A stretch of 64,000 bases of DNA from Mesorhizobium sp. Root554 (GTDB lineage: Bacteria; Pseudomonadota; Alphaproteobacteria; Rhizobiales; Rhizobiaceae), in contig NZ_LMGA01000001.1 of the NCBI RefSeq assembly GCF_001427025.1, forward strand, positions 1,971,222-2,035,221, in the 5' to 3' direction. The first letter of the stretch is position 1; each line of letters begins with the position of its first letter. The notes under the pieces are model-generated. The model was not told the origin of the DNA. It saw only the letters and a list, made by a program, of their open reading frames with translations, and searched no databases. Below are positions 17,423 to 25,661 of this stretch, piece after piece. The translations under genes were made by a program, and so were the position numbers.

Positions 17423-19302
17423 CAGCTGTATCGCCCCAATCGTCCAGTGAAGCGCGCCGCGGCCCGCGCCGCCGTCGCCTTCGATTCCGCGAAGGCGCGC
17501 GGCGTCGGCGTCGACACGTTGAAGTTGTTGTTGACGATCGTCGTCTGGCCGCCGCCATATTTGCGCGCCAGCTGATCGGGCCAGCCGATCTCCTCGCCGT
17601 CCATGGCGATCACCGGACGCTCGCCGGGTTTCAGCCAACCGCCGCCATGCAGCCGCGGAGCGCCGATAAAGACCGAGGACGGCACAGACCTGGTCATCGT
17701 CGGCATGGAGCCGACATCGCCACCGCCATGATAGAGCCCGACGCCGATGCCGGGCGCCGCCGGAAAGGCGTTCAGTCCGGAGCCCAGTCCGAACAGGTTT
17801 CCCAACCAGCCGAAACCGCCGCCGGCTCCGCCGCCGAACGCCAGCTGGTCAAGCTTGTTGAACACCGAGTTCAGGAAGCGGTCGGAGACCGTCTGGATGA
17901 CACCGCCCAGTGCCTGGAGCAAGTCGCGGGAACGAACCAACTCACCGAGAAAACCTGACAGCGAACCGCGCAGCATGGCGAAGTCGCGGGCAAGGTCGCT
18001 GACCCCGTCCTCGACATTGGCCGATGCGGACACGAAGCGGCCGTCCGGCCCGCGCAGTCGTGTGCCGTAGCCGCCGACATAGCCGCCGGCGGCGTAGCCC
18101 GGCACACCGGCGTTGATGGCCTCCAGCAGCGGCCGGTGTCGCGCGGTGGCGCGGGCGTTGACAACGAACTCGCGGCCATGGACCACACCGGCGACCTGAT
18201 CCGTGCCGACGTCTCCGGTCCAGCCGCCGGCGGCGAACCCGCCCTGAGTCGTCTGCGAAAGGCCGGGCGAGGCCGTCGCCGCGACGGCCGGGGTACCGGC
18301 GATCGATTTCAGCAGCGCATCATATTCGCGCAGCATCGGCAGCGCGCTGCCGGCGGCCTCGCCGTTGAGGGTGAATTTCTCGGCCGAGCCGCCCAATGCC
18401 GTCGCCGCGGCATCCGCATCGCCAGTCAGGCCCTTGTAGAGGTCGATGGAGCGCTGCAGCTCTTCCTGCAATGTCGCCGATTTCTCGGTGGCCTGAATCA
18501 CCTGCTCGGCATAGGCGCGCCAGGGCGAATCCTCCTCCAGGCCAGCCGCCTGCTCCGAAATGCGGCGCCGGAACTCGATGATGTTGGCGAGTCCGTCCTT
18601 CAGATCATTGTTAAAGGACGCGATTGTGTCGCCGAAGGGCGAACTGCCGCGCAGCGGGTTCTCGGCCGAGCTGATGGGAGCTAGGCTGCCCTGGAAATCG
18701 CGTTGCAGGCGGGCGATGTCCTGCTGGGTGTTGAAGGTCAACACCTCGCGCGACTTGTTGCCATAGGAGGACGCGGCGCCCTCGGCCTCGGCATATGCAC
18801 CCTTGATCTGCTTTATCAGGTCGCGGTGCGAGGCGATGTCGCGGTTGATGCGCGGTGTGTCATCGACGATTTCGCGCACATAGGAGACGAAGGAACCCAA
18901 AGCCGCTTCGATCAGCCCGCCGATCGCCGCCGTGGCCAGGCCGGCCGCGATGCCGCCGATGGCGCCCAGCGCCGCGGCCTTGAGGCTGCCGAACTTGCCG
19001 CCCGCCTCGCCGGCTGCGTTGCCGACATTGACGATCCCGGCGGCCGCGCCCGGAGCGGCCGCATTGACCTCGTCCAGCGCATCGGCGGCCGGGCCGGCCT
19101 TCTTGCCAAGTTCCTCCAGCTCCTTCGACAGCGGCGCGAAGGAATTGTCGCGCTTGTTCTCGCGGATGGTGATCTTGTTGAGCTTGTCGCCGGCGCCGTC
19201 GGCCTTCCTGCCGAGCTCCTCGACCGCGCGCGAGGTTTTCGCCAGCGCGTCGCCGGCGCCCTTGGCGTCGCCATCGATGACAAGGGCGAGGCGAAGCGTC
19301 AC
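17422..19302 (-). CDS. tail tape-measure protein
   Basis: A 626-residue protein with a GTG start at 19302 and the ribosome site AAGGAG eight bases ahead. The N-terminal third is helical (ALAKTSRAVEELGRKADGAGDKLNKI) and followed by the hydrophobic stretch LGAIGGIAAGLATAAIGGLIEAALG. The C terminus has the repeated tail motifs GGFAAGGWTGDVGTDQVAGVVHGREFVVNA and RPVIAMDGEEIGWPDQ, common in tape-measure proteins. The position directly after a frameshifted chaperone pair supports the call. At the usual ~0.15 nm per residue this predicts a tail of roughly 90 nm. Confidence 0.85.
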   Translation of the reverse strand: MTLRLALVIDGDAKGAGDALAKTSRAVEELGRKADGAGDKLNKITIRENKRDNSFAPLSKELEELGKKAGPAADALDEVNAAAPGAAAGIVNVGNAAGEAGGKFGSLKAAALGAIGGIAAGLATAAIGGLIEAALGSFVSYVREIVDDTPRINRDIASHRDLIKQIKGAYAEAEGAASSYGNKSREVLTFNTQQDIARLQRDFQGSLAPISSAENPLRGSSPFGDTIASFNNDLKDGLANIIEFRRRISEQAAGLEEDSPWRAYAEQVIQATEKSATLQEELQRSIDLYKGLTGDADAAATALGGSAEKFTLNGEAAGSALPMLREYDALLKSIAGTPAVAATASPGLSQTTQGGFAAGGWTGDVGTDQVAGVVHGREFVVNARATARHRPLLEAINAGVPGYAAGGYVGGYGTRLRGPDGRFVSASANVEDGVSDLARDFAMLRGSLSGFLGELVRSRDLLQALGGVIQTVSDRFLNSVFNKLDQLAFGGGAGGGFGWLGNLFGLGSGLNAFPAAPGIGVGLYHGGGDVGSMPTMTRSVPSSVFIGAPRLHGGGWLKPGERPVIAMDGEEIGWPDQLARKYGGGQTTIVNNNFNVSTPTPRAFAESKATAARAAARFTGRLGRYS

Positions 19303-19333
19303 CGGCCCAGCTCCTTATGTATTTTCATGCATG

Positions 19334-20058
19334 TCATGCATCGGCCCCGTTCATCGCGTCCCGCGCCGCCATTTCCATCACCTGGATGCCCGCCATCAGG
19401 GCGGGCGTGAGAGATATCCCGCGCGCATCGAGCGCCACCTTGACCCCGGCATAGTCGAGCCCGATCCACAGCATCGCCAGCCGGCCGTCCGCCTCCGTCA
19501 CCCCGGTGCGCCACTGGCTGGCGACGATGAGGAAGGCGTTGACCGAGGTCGCGTTCTGTGGCCAGACGCCGGCGAAGCCGCTCGCCCGACCGCCGCGCAG
19601 GAGCTGCGCCAGCGCCGCGATCTCTGCCTCCGGCAATCCCCACAGCCGGGCGTCGGTCACCGCTTCCGGCTCGACGCTCGGGGCGCTGTCTTGATCGAGA
19701 CCGCCGGTCGCCCAGGCCCGCGCGGCCGCCCTCAGTTTCCCGATTGCGCCTCGCGGAACGCGCCGACATAGGCGCGCACCAGCCCCATGCGCACATGCGG
19801 CGTGCGGATCAGGCTGTCGCGCAGCGCCGTGTCGAAGGGCAACGGCCTGCCTGCCGAATCCGCGACATCGTCGGCGTCCTGCAGAACGTCCTCCAGGAAG
19901 GCGCGCGCCTCGTCCGGCGATGCCAGATCGTAAGCGCCGAATTCCTCGGTGCTGAGCGCCCGGAAGCGGGCGCGGAACGTCTCGGCGGCGCCATTCTCGC
20001 CAGGCGGGCGAACCTTGACGGTTTCCCAGAAGGACGGGTTCGGGTCGTGACTGTACAT
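19334..20058 (-). CDS. tail assembly chaperone fusion (G-T) made by -1 frameshift
   Basis: The second chaperone frame (ending at 19334) has no ATG, GTG or TTG near its 5' end. It is open in the -1 frame where the first chaperone gene ends. The zero frame reads TCG GGA AAC TGA; the heptamer G_GGA_AAC at 19735-19741 permits a -1 slip, giving ...EAQSGN-LRAAARAWATGGLDQ. The fusion would be 241 residues (108 + 133). Lambda G/GT uses GGGAAAG at the equivalent place, between tail tube and tape measure. The fusion is expected at a low ratio and recruits tail-tube protein to the tape measure. Confidence 0.82.
19732..20058 (-). CDS. tail assembly chaperone, short form (lambda G-like)
   Basis: A 108-residue protein starting MYSHDPNPSFWETVKVRPPGENGAAETFRARFRALSTEE, with a later SLIRTPHVRMGLVRAYVGAF. 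It lies between tail tube and tape measure, the fixed position of tail chaperones in long-tailed phages. The stop TGA (19732-19734) follows a slippery heptamer immediately, so part of the ribosomes should make the G-T fusion. RNA context downstream is GC rich. Confidence 0.8.
   Translation of the reverse strand: MYSHDPNPSFWETVKVRPPGENGAAETFRARFRALSTEEFGAYDLASPDEARAFLEDVLQDADDVADSAGRPLPFDTALRDSLIRTPHVRMGLVRAYVGAFREAQSGN
19735..19741 (-). other. programmed -1 frameshift site G_GGA_AAC
   Basis: On the minus strand GGGAAAC is followed at once by TGA. The heptamer has X_XXY_YYZ form in the zero frame of the short chaperone gene. Slippage puts the ribosome on CTG in the frame of the downstream chaperone domain, which otherwise lacks a start codon. 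Confidence 0.8.
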
Positions 20059-20160
20059 GGGTCTCTCCTTGTCTTGTTGGCCGCCGACTGGCGGCCGCGA
20101 ACCGTTTCGCGCGCCCGCGCAGGGCCAGCCGCTTGGCGGCTGTGCGGCCCGTGAGCGAAA

Positions 20161-21102
20161 TCAGGTGAGCGTGAGCGTCCACTGGTCGTTGCCCGAGGTC
20201 GGCAGCGGCACCAGGCGCAGCGGCCACTCCTTGATGTTCTGCTGGTTCTCCAGCCCCTGCAGGCGCTGCACCTGGGCGCCGGCGGCGGCGAGCGTTGCCT
20301 TGCGGCCAGCGACGGTGCCATGGATCAGATTGATCGCGACGGCGGTCTGCGCCGACGCCTTGGCGAACGGGTCCCAGGAGCCGCCGCCGGACAACGGCAG
20401 GGCCTCGACTTGCGTGGTCATCAGGTCGGCGCGATCGACGATCAGCACGTTCTCGGCGCCGACCAGGAAGCGCGGCTGCACATCGTTGCCGAGGTCGAGC
20501 GCGAAGGAGCGCATCACCATGGCGACGGCGTCGACGGTGAAGGTCGGCGTGTTGGCGCTGGTGACCAGATCGGGCTTGAGGAAGGCCGACAGCGTCGGCG
20601 TGGCCCGCGCCTGCTCGGTCGGCAGCGAGAAAAGGCCGGTGAAGGAGAATTCCAGATAGGCGATGCCCTGCGCGGTGAAGCGCAGCACGCAGCTGCCGCG
20701 CGTGCCCTTCATGACGTAGCGCGTCAGTCCGACCCAGAAATAGAAGGTCGCGCTTTCGTGGCTGTCGGTGACGGGATTGTAGACGACCGAGGTGGAGGCG
20801 TTGACGGTCTGGGCGACGCCGCAGGCGCGCAGCAGCGGTCCCCAGGCCGGCGCGGTGCCGGCGGCGCCGGACGGCACCAGCTCGACGCGGAACGTCATGC
20901 GCACATGCAGGCCGGCCGGGATGGTCGCCTGCGCCGCCAGCCAGGGCAGCTCCAGCTCGCGCGACACGTCCTGGCCTTCCATCGGCTGCAGCACGATGTT
21001 GGTGGCGAGGATGGCATTGGCCGCGCCTGTCGGCACCGGATCGACGCCATAAGTGGTCTCGATCTTGGCCAGCAGGATCTTCGACTTCCATTTAATCGGC
21101 AT
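20161..21102 (-). CDS. phage tail tube protein
   Basis: A 313-residue protein, MPIKWKSKILLAKIETTYGVDPVPTGAANAILATNI ..., of the long tail-tube family seen in B3/RcapMu-like phages. It carries beta-rich segments such as SATFYFWVGLTRYVMKGTRGSCVLRFTAQGIAYLEFSFTG and a C-terminal PTSGNDQWTLTLT. The ATG at 21102 has GGAGG six bases upstream, better than the upstream in-frame ATG at 21150. A non-contractile tail is implied, since no sheath gene is present. The start overlaps the small upstream gene. Confidence 0.85.
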   Translation of the reverse strand: MPIKWKSKILLAKIETTYGVDPVPTGAANAILATNIVLQPMEGQDVSRELELPWLAAQATIPAGLHVRMTFRVELVPSGAAGTAPAWGPLLRACGVAQTVNASTSVVYNPVTDSHESATFYFWVGLTRYVMKGTRGSCVLRFTAQGIAYLEFSFTGLFSLPTEQARATPTLSAFLKPDLVTSANTPTFTVDAVAMVMRSFALDLGNDVQPRFLVGAENVLIVDRADLMTTQVEALPLSGGGSWDPFAKASAQTAVAINLIHGTVAGRKATLAAAGAQVQRLQGLENQQNIKEWPLRLVPLPTSGNDQWTLTLT

Positions 21103-21250
21103 CGGATGCCTCCCCGGTAATCGGCTCGACTTCCCGCACGACGCTGCCATCCGGCTGGCGTATCCAGGAGCCGCCTTCCTGTGGCAGCGGCAACGCCGCC
21201 TCGGTTTCGGCCGTGGCAGCCGGTTCGGTCGCTGGCTTCGGCTTCTTCAT
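21092..21250 (-). CDS. small phage protein, 52 aa
   Basis: MKKPKPATEPAATAETEAALP then a second half GGSWIRQPDGSVVREVEPITGE. The start overlaps the tail-terminator stop (ATGA) and the end overlaps the tail-tube start by 11 bases, so it is held in the translational chain. An acidic, Pro/Ala-rich N half and a GSWIRQPDGS motif are seen. Small proteins of this kind often lie between terminator and tube genes. The role is unknown. Confidence 0.7.
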   Translation of the reverse strand: MKKPKPATEPAATAETEAALPLPQEGGSWIRQPDGSVVREVEPITGEASDAD

Positions 21251-21687
21251 GCGATGATCCTCACCTGTTGCTGGAGGGCGAAATCGAGCTGGTAGATGAC
21301 GGCGCCGGCCTCGGCGGACAGGAGCTGGCCGCGGCGCAGCTGGAAGACGCCGATCGCCTCGTCCGGTCCCCAGCCGCAGACGGCGCCGATGACGGCCCAG
21401 ACCAGCGCGTCGATCGCTGGCAGCGCCTTGCCGCCGGTGATGTCGCCCGAGGCGCGGACGAACAGGACGACAGCGAAGACTTCGTCCACCATCTGGGTGA
21501 AGACACCGGTGCCGGAATCGCCTTCGGCCCGGGCCACCAGGCCGGTCGGCAGCACGAAGGCGAAGGGCGAGGCCTGCGGCAGCGCCTTGCGCCGCACCAG
21601 CTCGGCGAGCTCGGCCGCGCCCTCGACGCGCCTGGCCAGCGACGGCACGGTTGCATCCAGGCGCTCGACCAGCTCAGCGACGAGCAT
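21247..21687 (-). CDS. tail terminator-like protein (Gp37 family-like)
   Basis: A 146-residue protein, MLVAELVERLDATVPSLARRVEGAAELAELV..., with a central FAFVLPTGLVARAEG and a C-terminal WGPDEAIGVFQLRRGQLLSAEAGAVIYQLDFALQQQ. Size, the beta-hairpin-rich end, and position between the gpG-like protein and the tail tube fit the tail terminator that caps the tube. The assignment is by position and pattern. It overlaps both neighbours. Confidence 0.65.
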   Translation of the reverse strand: MLVAELVERLDATVPSLARRVEGAAELAELVRRKALPQASPFAFVLPTGLVARAEGDSGTGVFTQMVDEVFAVVLFVRASGDITGGKALPAIDALVWAVIGAVCGWGPDEAIGVFQLRRGQLLSAEAGAVIYQLDFALQQQVRIIA

Positions 21688-22192
21688 CCGCGCCTCCCTT
21701 GTCGTCCGCCGCGCCCAGCCAGTCGGCGCACAGCGCGCGGATTTCGCTCTCGTCCTCGTCGTCCAGCCCAAGGAAGGCGCGCCGCGGCATCTCGACCGAC
21801 TGCTTCGTCACCCAGCCGCCATTGCCCGGCCCGCGAAAGCGCAGGCCCTTCGAGGTCTTGGCCTTGATGACGCCGCCGGTCTGGTGGATGGCGGCGTAGA
21901 TCACGTTGGTTCCGACAGCGACACCCTCGGCGGTCGCCTCGTGGGTGATCGACTGCACCAGGCGCGCCGTGTCGGTCAGCGTTCGGCCGCCCTCGGTCAG
22001 CGCCCTGAGCGATGCCGGCCAGGGATTGCCCTCCGGGTCAGTCTCGGTTTCGAAACGATGCTGGGTCGACACAGCGAGGCTGGCGCCGATCGCGTCGAAC
22101 AGGCCGCGCTTGTCCTCGGTCTTGCCGATCGTCTCGGCGAGGTCAGCGAGCACCGCCTCCTTGCCCTTCAGCTCCATGCGGGCGCCGGTCAT
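21674..22192 (-). CDS. virion morphogenesis protein (Mu gpG-like)
   Basis: A 172-residue protein with the phage virion morphogenesis pattern: STQHRFETETDPEGNPWPASLRALTEGGRTLTDTARLVQSI, then GTNVIYAAIHQTGGVI and MPRRAFLGLDDEDESEI. These are the conserved blocks of Mu gpG/P2 gpS-type tail completion proteins. The start ATG at 22192 overlaps the stop of the 52-residue upstream gene (ATGA). Confidence 0.88.
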   Translation of the reverse strand: MTGARMELKGKEAVLADLAETIGKTEDKRGLFDAIGASLAVSTQHRFETETDPEGNPWPASLRALTEGGRTLTDTARLVQSITHEATAEGVAVGTNVIYAAIHQTGGVIKAKTSKGLRFRGPGNGGWVTKQSVEMPRRAFLGLDDEDESEIRALCADWLGAADDKGGADARR

Positions 22193-22347
22193 GGCCGGAC
22201 GCCCCCCGGCCAGATCAGCCACAGCGTGCAGCACGGCAGGAGATTGACGCAGAGGCGGCGGTTGCGCCTGCTCCAGTGCAAGCCGATCCACAGGCTGCCC
22301 GGGCGGAACAGCACGCCGGCGGCGATGGGAAGAAGCGCGCGGGACAT
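22189..22347 (-). CDS. small phage protein, 52 aa
   Basis: A protein of 52 residues, MSRALLPIAAGVLFRPGSLW..., with a Trp/Cys-rich half (CVNLLPCCTLWLIWPGG) that is hydrophobic enough to touch a membrane. Both ends overlap neighbours (TGATG at the start, ATGA at the end), which supports it as a translated gene. It is not recognised. Confidence 0.65.
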   Translation of the reverse strand: MSRALLPIAAGVLFRPGSLWIGLHWSRRNRRLCVNLLPCCTLWLIWPGGVRP

Positions 22348-22793
22348 CAAATGTAGCCCTTCATCGTCGCGGCCGACAAAGGCCGCTCCGGCTCGTTGGT
22401 ACGCACTTCCGAAGCGCCGGAGGCCGCTGGCTCGACGCCCTCGATGTCAAGGCGGATCATGCCGGTGGAGATGTCGCGCAGCGTCCTCAGCGCCGCCTCG
22501 TAGTCGGCCTTGATCTTGTCGGCCGCGACATGGGCGTGGGCGTAGTAGATGGAGATGCGCAGCGACAGGTCGGTGACCAGGCGCGGCACGCTGGCCAGCG
22601 GCAGGGCGTAGCGGACCTTCAGGTAACCGTCGATGAGCGCATCGGCGTCGGCGATGGCGCGATCGATGAGCGCCACATCGACCGCCTCGACCGGGGCATC
22701 GCCACGGTCGGAAATGTCGAGCAGCATGCGCTCCGAGTAGCGGTCGGTGAGCTGCGCCAGCGTGCAGTAAGCCACGTCGTCTCCAACATCCAA
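22347..22793 (-). CDS. DUF1320 protein (Mu gp36-like)
   Basis: A 148-residue protein: YCTLAQLTDRYSERMLLDISDRGD, then VDVALIDRAIADADALIDGYLKVRYALPLASVPRLVTDLSLRISIYY. This is the DUF1320 head-tail joining family (Mu gp36), a head completion or adaptor protein. The start is eight bases after the tRNA gene, so its mRNA 5' end may be set by tRNA processing. Confidence 0.88.
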   Translation of the reverse strand: MDVGDDVAYCTLAQLTDRYSERMLLDISDRGDAPVEAVDVALIDRAIADADALIDGYLKVRYALPLASVPRLVTDLSLRISIYYAHAHVAADKIKADYEAALRTLRDISTGMIRLDIEGVEPAASGASEVRTNEPERPLSAATMKGYI

Positions 22794-22800
22794 TTTCCGG

Positions 22801-22874
22801 TTGCGGGGGAAGGATTTGAACCTCCGACATCGCGGTTATGAGCCGCCTGTTCTACCGGGCTGAACTACCCCGCC
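22801..22874 (-). tRNA. tRNA with CAU anticodon (Met elongator or Ile2)
   Basis: A full cloverleaf is visible on the minus strand: D-arm GTTC/GAAC, anticodon loop CTCATAA (anticodon CAT), T-arm GGAGG-TTCAAAT-CCTTC, and acceptor GGCGGGG pairing at six of seven positions, with G1 facing A72. The anticodon stem has four pairs plus a G27-G43 mismatch. CCA is not encoded. The three G-C pairs of an initiator anticodon stem are absent. It lies inside the late operon between the FluMu-domain gene and the DUF1320 gene, with gaps of seven bases on each side. Confidence 0.85.
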
Positions 22875-22881
22875 GAATTCC

Positions 22882-23529
22882 TCAGGCCGGCGAAACGGAA
22901 AGGTCCGCGTCGGCCAGGATCAATTCCAGTTCGTCCCTGGTCGGCTCGATCGTCACCGCCTGAGCGCCAAATTCGTAGCCCGCGCGCCGACGCCCTTTGG
23001 CCGGGCCGAGGACCTTGACCGGGCGCACATTGCCCTTGCCGTCCAGGAATGCCTCGACCGGCAGCCGCTCGGCCGGCGCGCCGGGTTCGAGCGCAACATC
23101 CATCAGCGCGCCCGGCGTCACCGCGAGATCCGCGTCGGCTTCGATCAGCCCCAGCTCCTCGGCCGTCACCGAGACGGTCACGGGTGCGGCGCCGAACTGG
23201 TAGCCGGCGCGCCGGCGGCCCTTGGCCGGCCCGATGACCGTGACGACGACGCGCTCGCCGGCCGGCGCTTGCCGCGCCATCACCTCGGCGATTGTGCCGC
23301 TGCCGGCGATCTCCGTCGCCAGCGCCAGTTGGCGGCCGACCTCAGCCGAGGCCGCATCGAACTCGGCCTGGGCGGCCTGCCGTTCCTCGTCGCTCGCCGC
23401 CGCGTCCGGCCGCACTCGTGCCGCGGCGACCACGGCGTTCCCCTGGTCGATCCTGTCCTGCGCGGCTGCCTGCAACTCGGCCTTCAGGCGCGAGCCGTTG
23501 GAGCGGGTCTTCTGTGTGGTCTTGGCCAT
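22882..23529 (-). CDS. Mu gp35-like protein with duplicated FluMu N-terminal-type domain
   Basis: A 215-residue protein. A helical Ala-rich first half (KAELQAAAQDRIDQGNAVVAAARV) precedes two tandem copies of one ~45-residue domain: GPAKGRRRAGYQFGAAPVTV...ELGLIEADADLAVTPG and GPAKGRRRAGYEFGAQAVTI...ELELILADADLSVSPA. The motif (RRAG followed by EL..I.ADADL.V) is that of the small Mu-like prophage FluMu domain. GGAG six bases before the second ATG favours the start at 23529. The duplication is recent-looking at protein level. Confidence 0.75.
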   Translation of the reverse strand: MAKTTQKTRSNGSRLKAELQAAAQDRIDQGNAVVAAARVRPDAAASDEERQAAQAEFDAASAEVGRQLALATEIAGSGTIAEVMARQAPAGERVVVTVIGPAKGRRRAGYQFGAAPVTVSVTAEELGLIEADADLAVTPGALMDVALEPGAPAERLPVEAFLDGKGNVRPVKVLGPAKGRRRAGYEFGAQAVTIEPTRDELELILADADLSVSPA

Positions 23530-23623
23530 CATCGTCTCCGGGTCTTGCGGCAGGGTCGGTCAGGCCGGCCCTCTCGAAAGACCCGCCGGCGCAACTGCCG
23601 GCGGGACGCACTCGCACGCGGAC

Positions 23624-24526
23624 TTACGCCTCCGACGCCAGCCAGGGGCAGACGAGCAGTTCGGCGGAGTTCGCCCATTTGTTCGTCTCGCCGCCATTGA
23701 TGAGCTGGCTTTGCAGGAGCGTTCGGCCGGCGCCTTCGAGCGTCGGCGGAACAAGCAACAGATTGGGCATCAGACCGAGCGGATTGCCGTGATCGCCGGT
23801 CATGCCGGTCAGCGCCGCGCGGGCCGTTTCGTAGTGCGCGGCGTCGAGGGTCTGTTTCGAGCCCCAGGCCTGCTGCCAGAAGCCGAAGCCGACATTCATG
23901 CGGGCGTCGGTGCCGTAGACGAATTCGTTGTTGTCGAAGACGTTGTCGTCGGTCAGCTTGTCCTTGGCGACGAACTGGAAATCCTTGCGCACCTGGAGGA
24001 TCAGCGGCTTGAGCGGCCGGTTGGTGGAAAGGAGAAACCATGGCGTGCCGGAGCCGCCATCGGTGTTGGCCTTCGACTGGACGACGCCGTTCTTGTCGAT
24101 CACCGGATGGTCGGTGTCGAAGAAATACTGGCCGTCGTAGCAGGTGGTCGTAAAGCCGGCGAGAAGCAGGGCGAAAATGAGCTGGTCGGGGAACGCACCG
24201 GCCTGCGAGCCGAGCGTCTCGAACAAGTTCGGATAGATGCCGAGGTTGTCGGTCTCGATGTCGTCGCGATCGACGCTGACCGTGTCTTCCCACTTCTTTT
24301 CCTTGATGGCGTAGTCGTGCTGCATCAGGTTCTGCACGGCGCGCGGGCCGATCCATTCCCGCACCCGCGGGAACTTGCCGAGCCAGCCATACTTCTGTTC
24401 CTTCAGCGTGGAAGCGACGCGGGTGGCGACCTTCTGCCACTGCGATGGAGCCTGGCCGAGGCCACCCTGGAAAGAGGTCTTGTAGCCGACGCGCAAGGCG
24501 TCGAGATTGGCGGAATTGATCAGCAT
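23624..24526 (-). CDS. major capsid protein (Mu gpT-like)
   Basis: A 300-residue protein with the Mu major head subunit pattern: GYKTSFQGGLGQAPSQWQKVAT at the start, YGWLGKFPRVREWIGPRAVQNL, KKWEDTVSVDRDDIETDNLGIY, and DGQYFFDTDHPVI. It follows protease/scaffold and a decoration-like gene, as expected. It should form the icosahedral shell; the family is of HK97 fold. Confidence 0.93.
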   Translation of the reverse strand: MLINSANLDALRVGYKTSFQGGLGQAPSQWQKVATRVASTLKEQKYGWLGKFPRVREWIGPRAVQNLMQHDYAIKEKKWEDTVSVDRDDIETDNLGIYPNLFETLGSQAGAFPDQLIFALLLAGFTTTCYDGQYFFDTDHPVIDKNGVVQSKANTDGGSGTPWFLLSTNRPLKPLILQVRKDFQFVAKDKLTDDNVFDNNEFVYGTDARMNVGFGFWQQAWGSKQTLDAAHYETARAALTGMTGDHGNPLGLMPNLLLVPPTLEGAGRTLLQSQLINGGETNKWANSAELLVCPWLASEA

Positions 24527-24555
24527 GGATGCGGGTTCCTGTTGGCGGAAAACGG

Positions 24556-25008
24556 TTAGGCCGGGTTGGCGAGGCCGGCGAGATAGGCCTGCGCCGCGAC
24601 CTCGTCGAAGCGCACCCAGACGCCGAGCGTATCGACGCCCTCGACGAAGCCGGCCAGCGAGCGGGTGCCGGTGCCGTCCGTTTTGGCGACGGTCTGGTCG
24701 TCGACCACGTAGCAGGGCTTGCCGATCTCGGTGATGCCGATGAGGTCGGTGGAGGCCGAGTTGGCGTAACGGTAAATGCCCGGCCGGTAGCCAAGGGTCA
24801 CGTCGCCGGCGCCAGCGCCGCCTGTCTTGCGCTCCTCGGCGCGGCCGGCGCCGACGTTGCCGGTGGCGGTTGCCCCCTTGGTCAAATAGCCGGCGGCGTT
24901 GCGCATGACGAGCGCGCCGGCATAGACCAGCACGGAGGCGGCCATGCCGCCCTGGCGGAGTTCGCCCTCCAGGCGGACAGTGTTGCGGTCGGCGGTCAAG
25001 GCGGTCAT
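24556..25008 (-). CDS. head decoration-like protein
   Basis: A 150-residue protein, MTALTADRNTVRLEGELRQGGMAASVLVYAGALVMRNAAGYLTKG, with a beta-rich fold and a C-terminal VEGVDTLGVWVRFDEVAAQAYLAGLANPA. Size, sequence style and position between protease and major capsid fit the cement/decoration proteins of B3-like heads (DUF2190-like). The family is inferred by pattern and place. Confidence 0.65.
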   Translation of the reverse strand: MTALTADRNTVRLEGELRQGGMAASVLVYAGALVMRNAAGYLTKGATATGNVGAGRAEERKTGGAGAGDVTLGYRPGIYRYANSASTDLIGITEIGKPCYVVDDQTVAKTDGTGTRSLAGFVEGVDTLGVWVRFDEVAAQAYLAGLANPA

Positions 25009-25055
25009 CGGTCAGTCTCCGGTTGCAGGCTGCCGGCAGCGCCGGCGGTTTGATG

Positions 25056-25661
25056 TCAGAGCGCGGTCTCGCGCTCCGCCTTCAGCGTTTCGGCCATCGC
25101 CTTTTCATCGATGCCGAGCAGCTTGGCGGCCTGCCTCTGTTCGGCATTGAGCGAGACCTCGCCATTGGCGTTCGGCGCCACCGGCATGGTGATCTGGCCG
25201 CCGCCCAGGATCGGCATGGCGCCGATCAGCGCTTCGGCATTGGCGGCATCGGCCATGTGCATGGCGACATAGCGTTCCCGCTGCGGCTTGACGCCGACGC
25301 GGCCGGCCTTGATGGCGGCGTCGACGAAAGCCTCGGCCTTCTCGCGCTTGCCGGTCTCGACCAGCGTGTTGAGCCTGGTGGTGACGAGGGTCAGTTCCTG
25401 CTGCAGTCCATCGACCACCTGGCCGTCGGCGCTCTTGCCGGCAGCTGTCGCGGCGACCCCCTGGACGCCGAGCAGCACTGCGGCGGCATCGGCGCCGGCC
25501 TGCAGGCCGATGGTCTTGGCGATCGGGTCAAGCGCCGACTGCAGCGCGGTCGAACCCGCGGCCTTTTCGGCATGCAGCGTGGTGACCGCGGCGATCGCCG
25601 CCTCCTCGGTGGTCGCCGCGTCGAGGCCCAGCGCCTTCAACAGCTTTTCAAGCAGGTTCAT
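25056..25661 (-). CDS. nested scaffold protein (Mu gpZ-like), internal start
   Basis: In frame within the protease gene, ATG 25661 (residue 169) is preceded by CAGGAGAACGAA, a strong AGGAG ribosome site at good spacing. It would give a 201-residue protein MNLLEKLLKALGLDAATTEEA..., helical, Ala-rich and acidic: the scaffold. Mu makes its scaffold Z from an internal start of gene I in just this way. The nested start is seen in the sequence; its use is inferred. Confidence 0.7.
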   Translation of the reverse strand: MNLLEKLLKALGLDAATTEEAAIAAVTTLHAEKAAGSTALQSALDPIAKTIGLQAGADAAAVLLGVQGVAATAAGKSADGQVVDGLQQELTLVTTRLNTLVETGKREKAEAFVDAAIKAGRVGVKPQRERYVAMHMADAANAEALIGAMPILGGGQITMPVAPNANGEVSLNAEQRQAAKLLGIDEKAMAETLKAERETAL

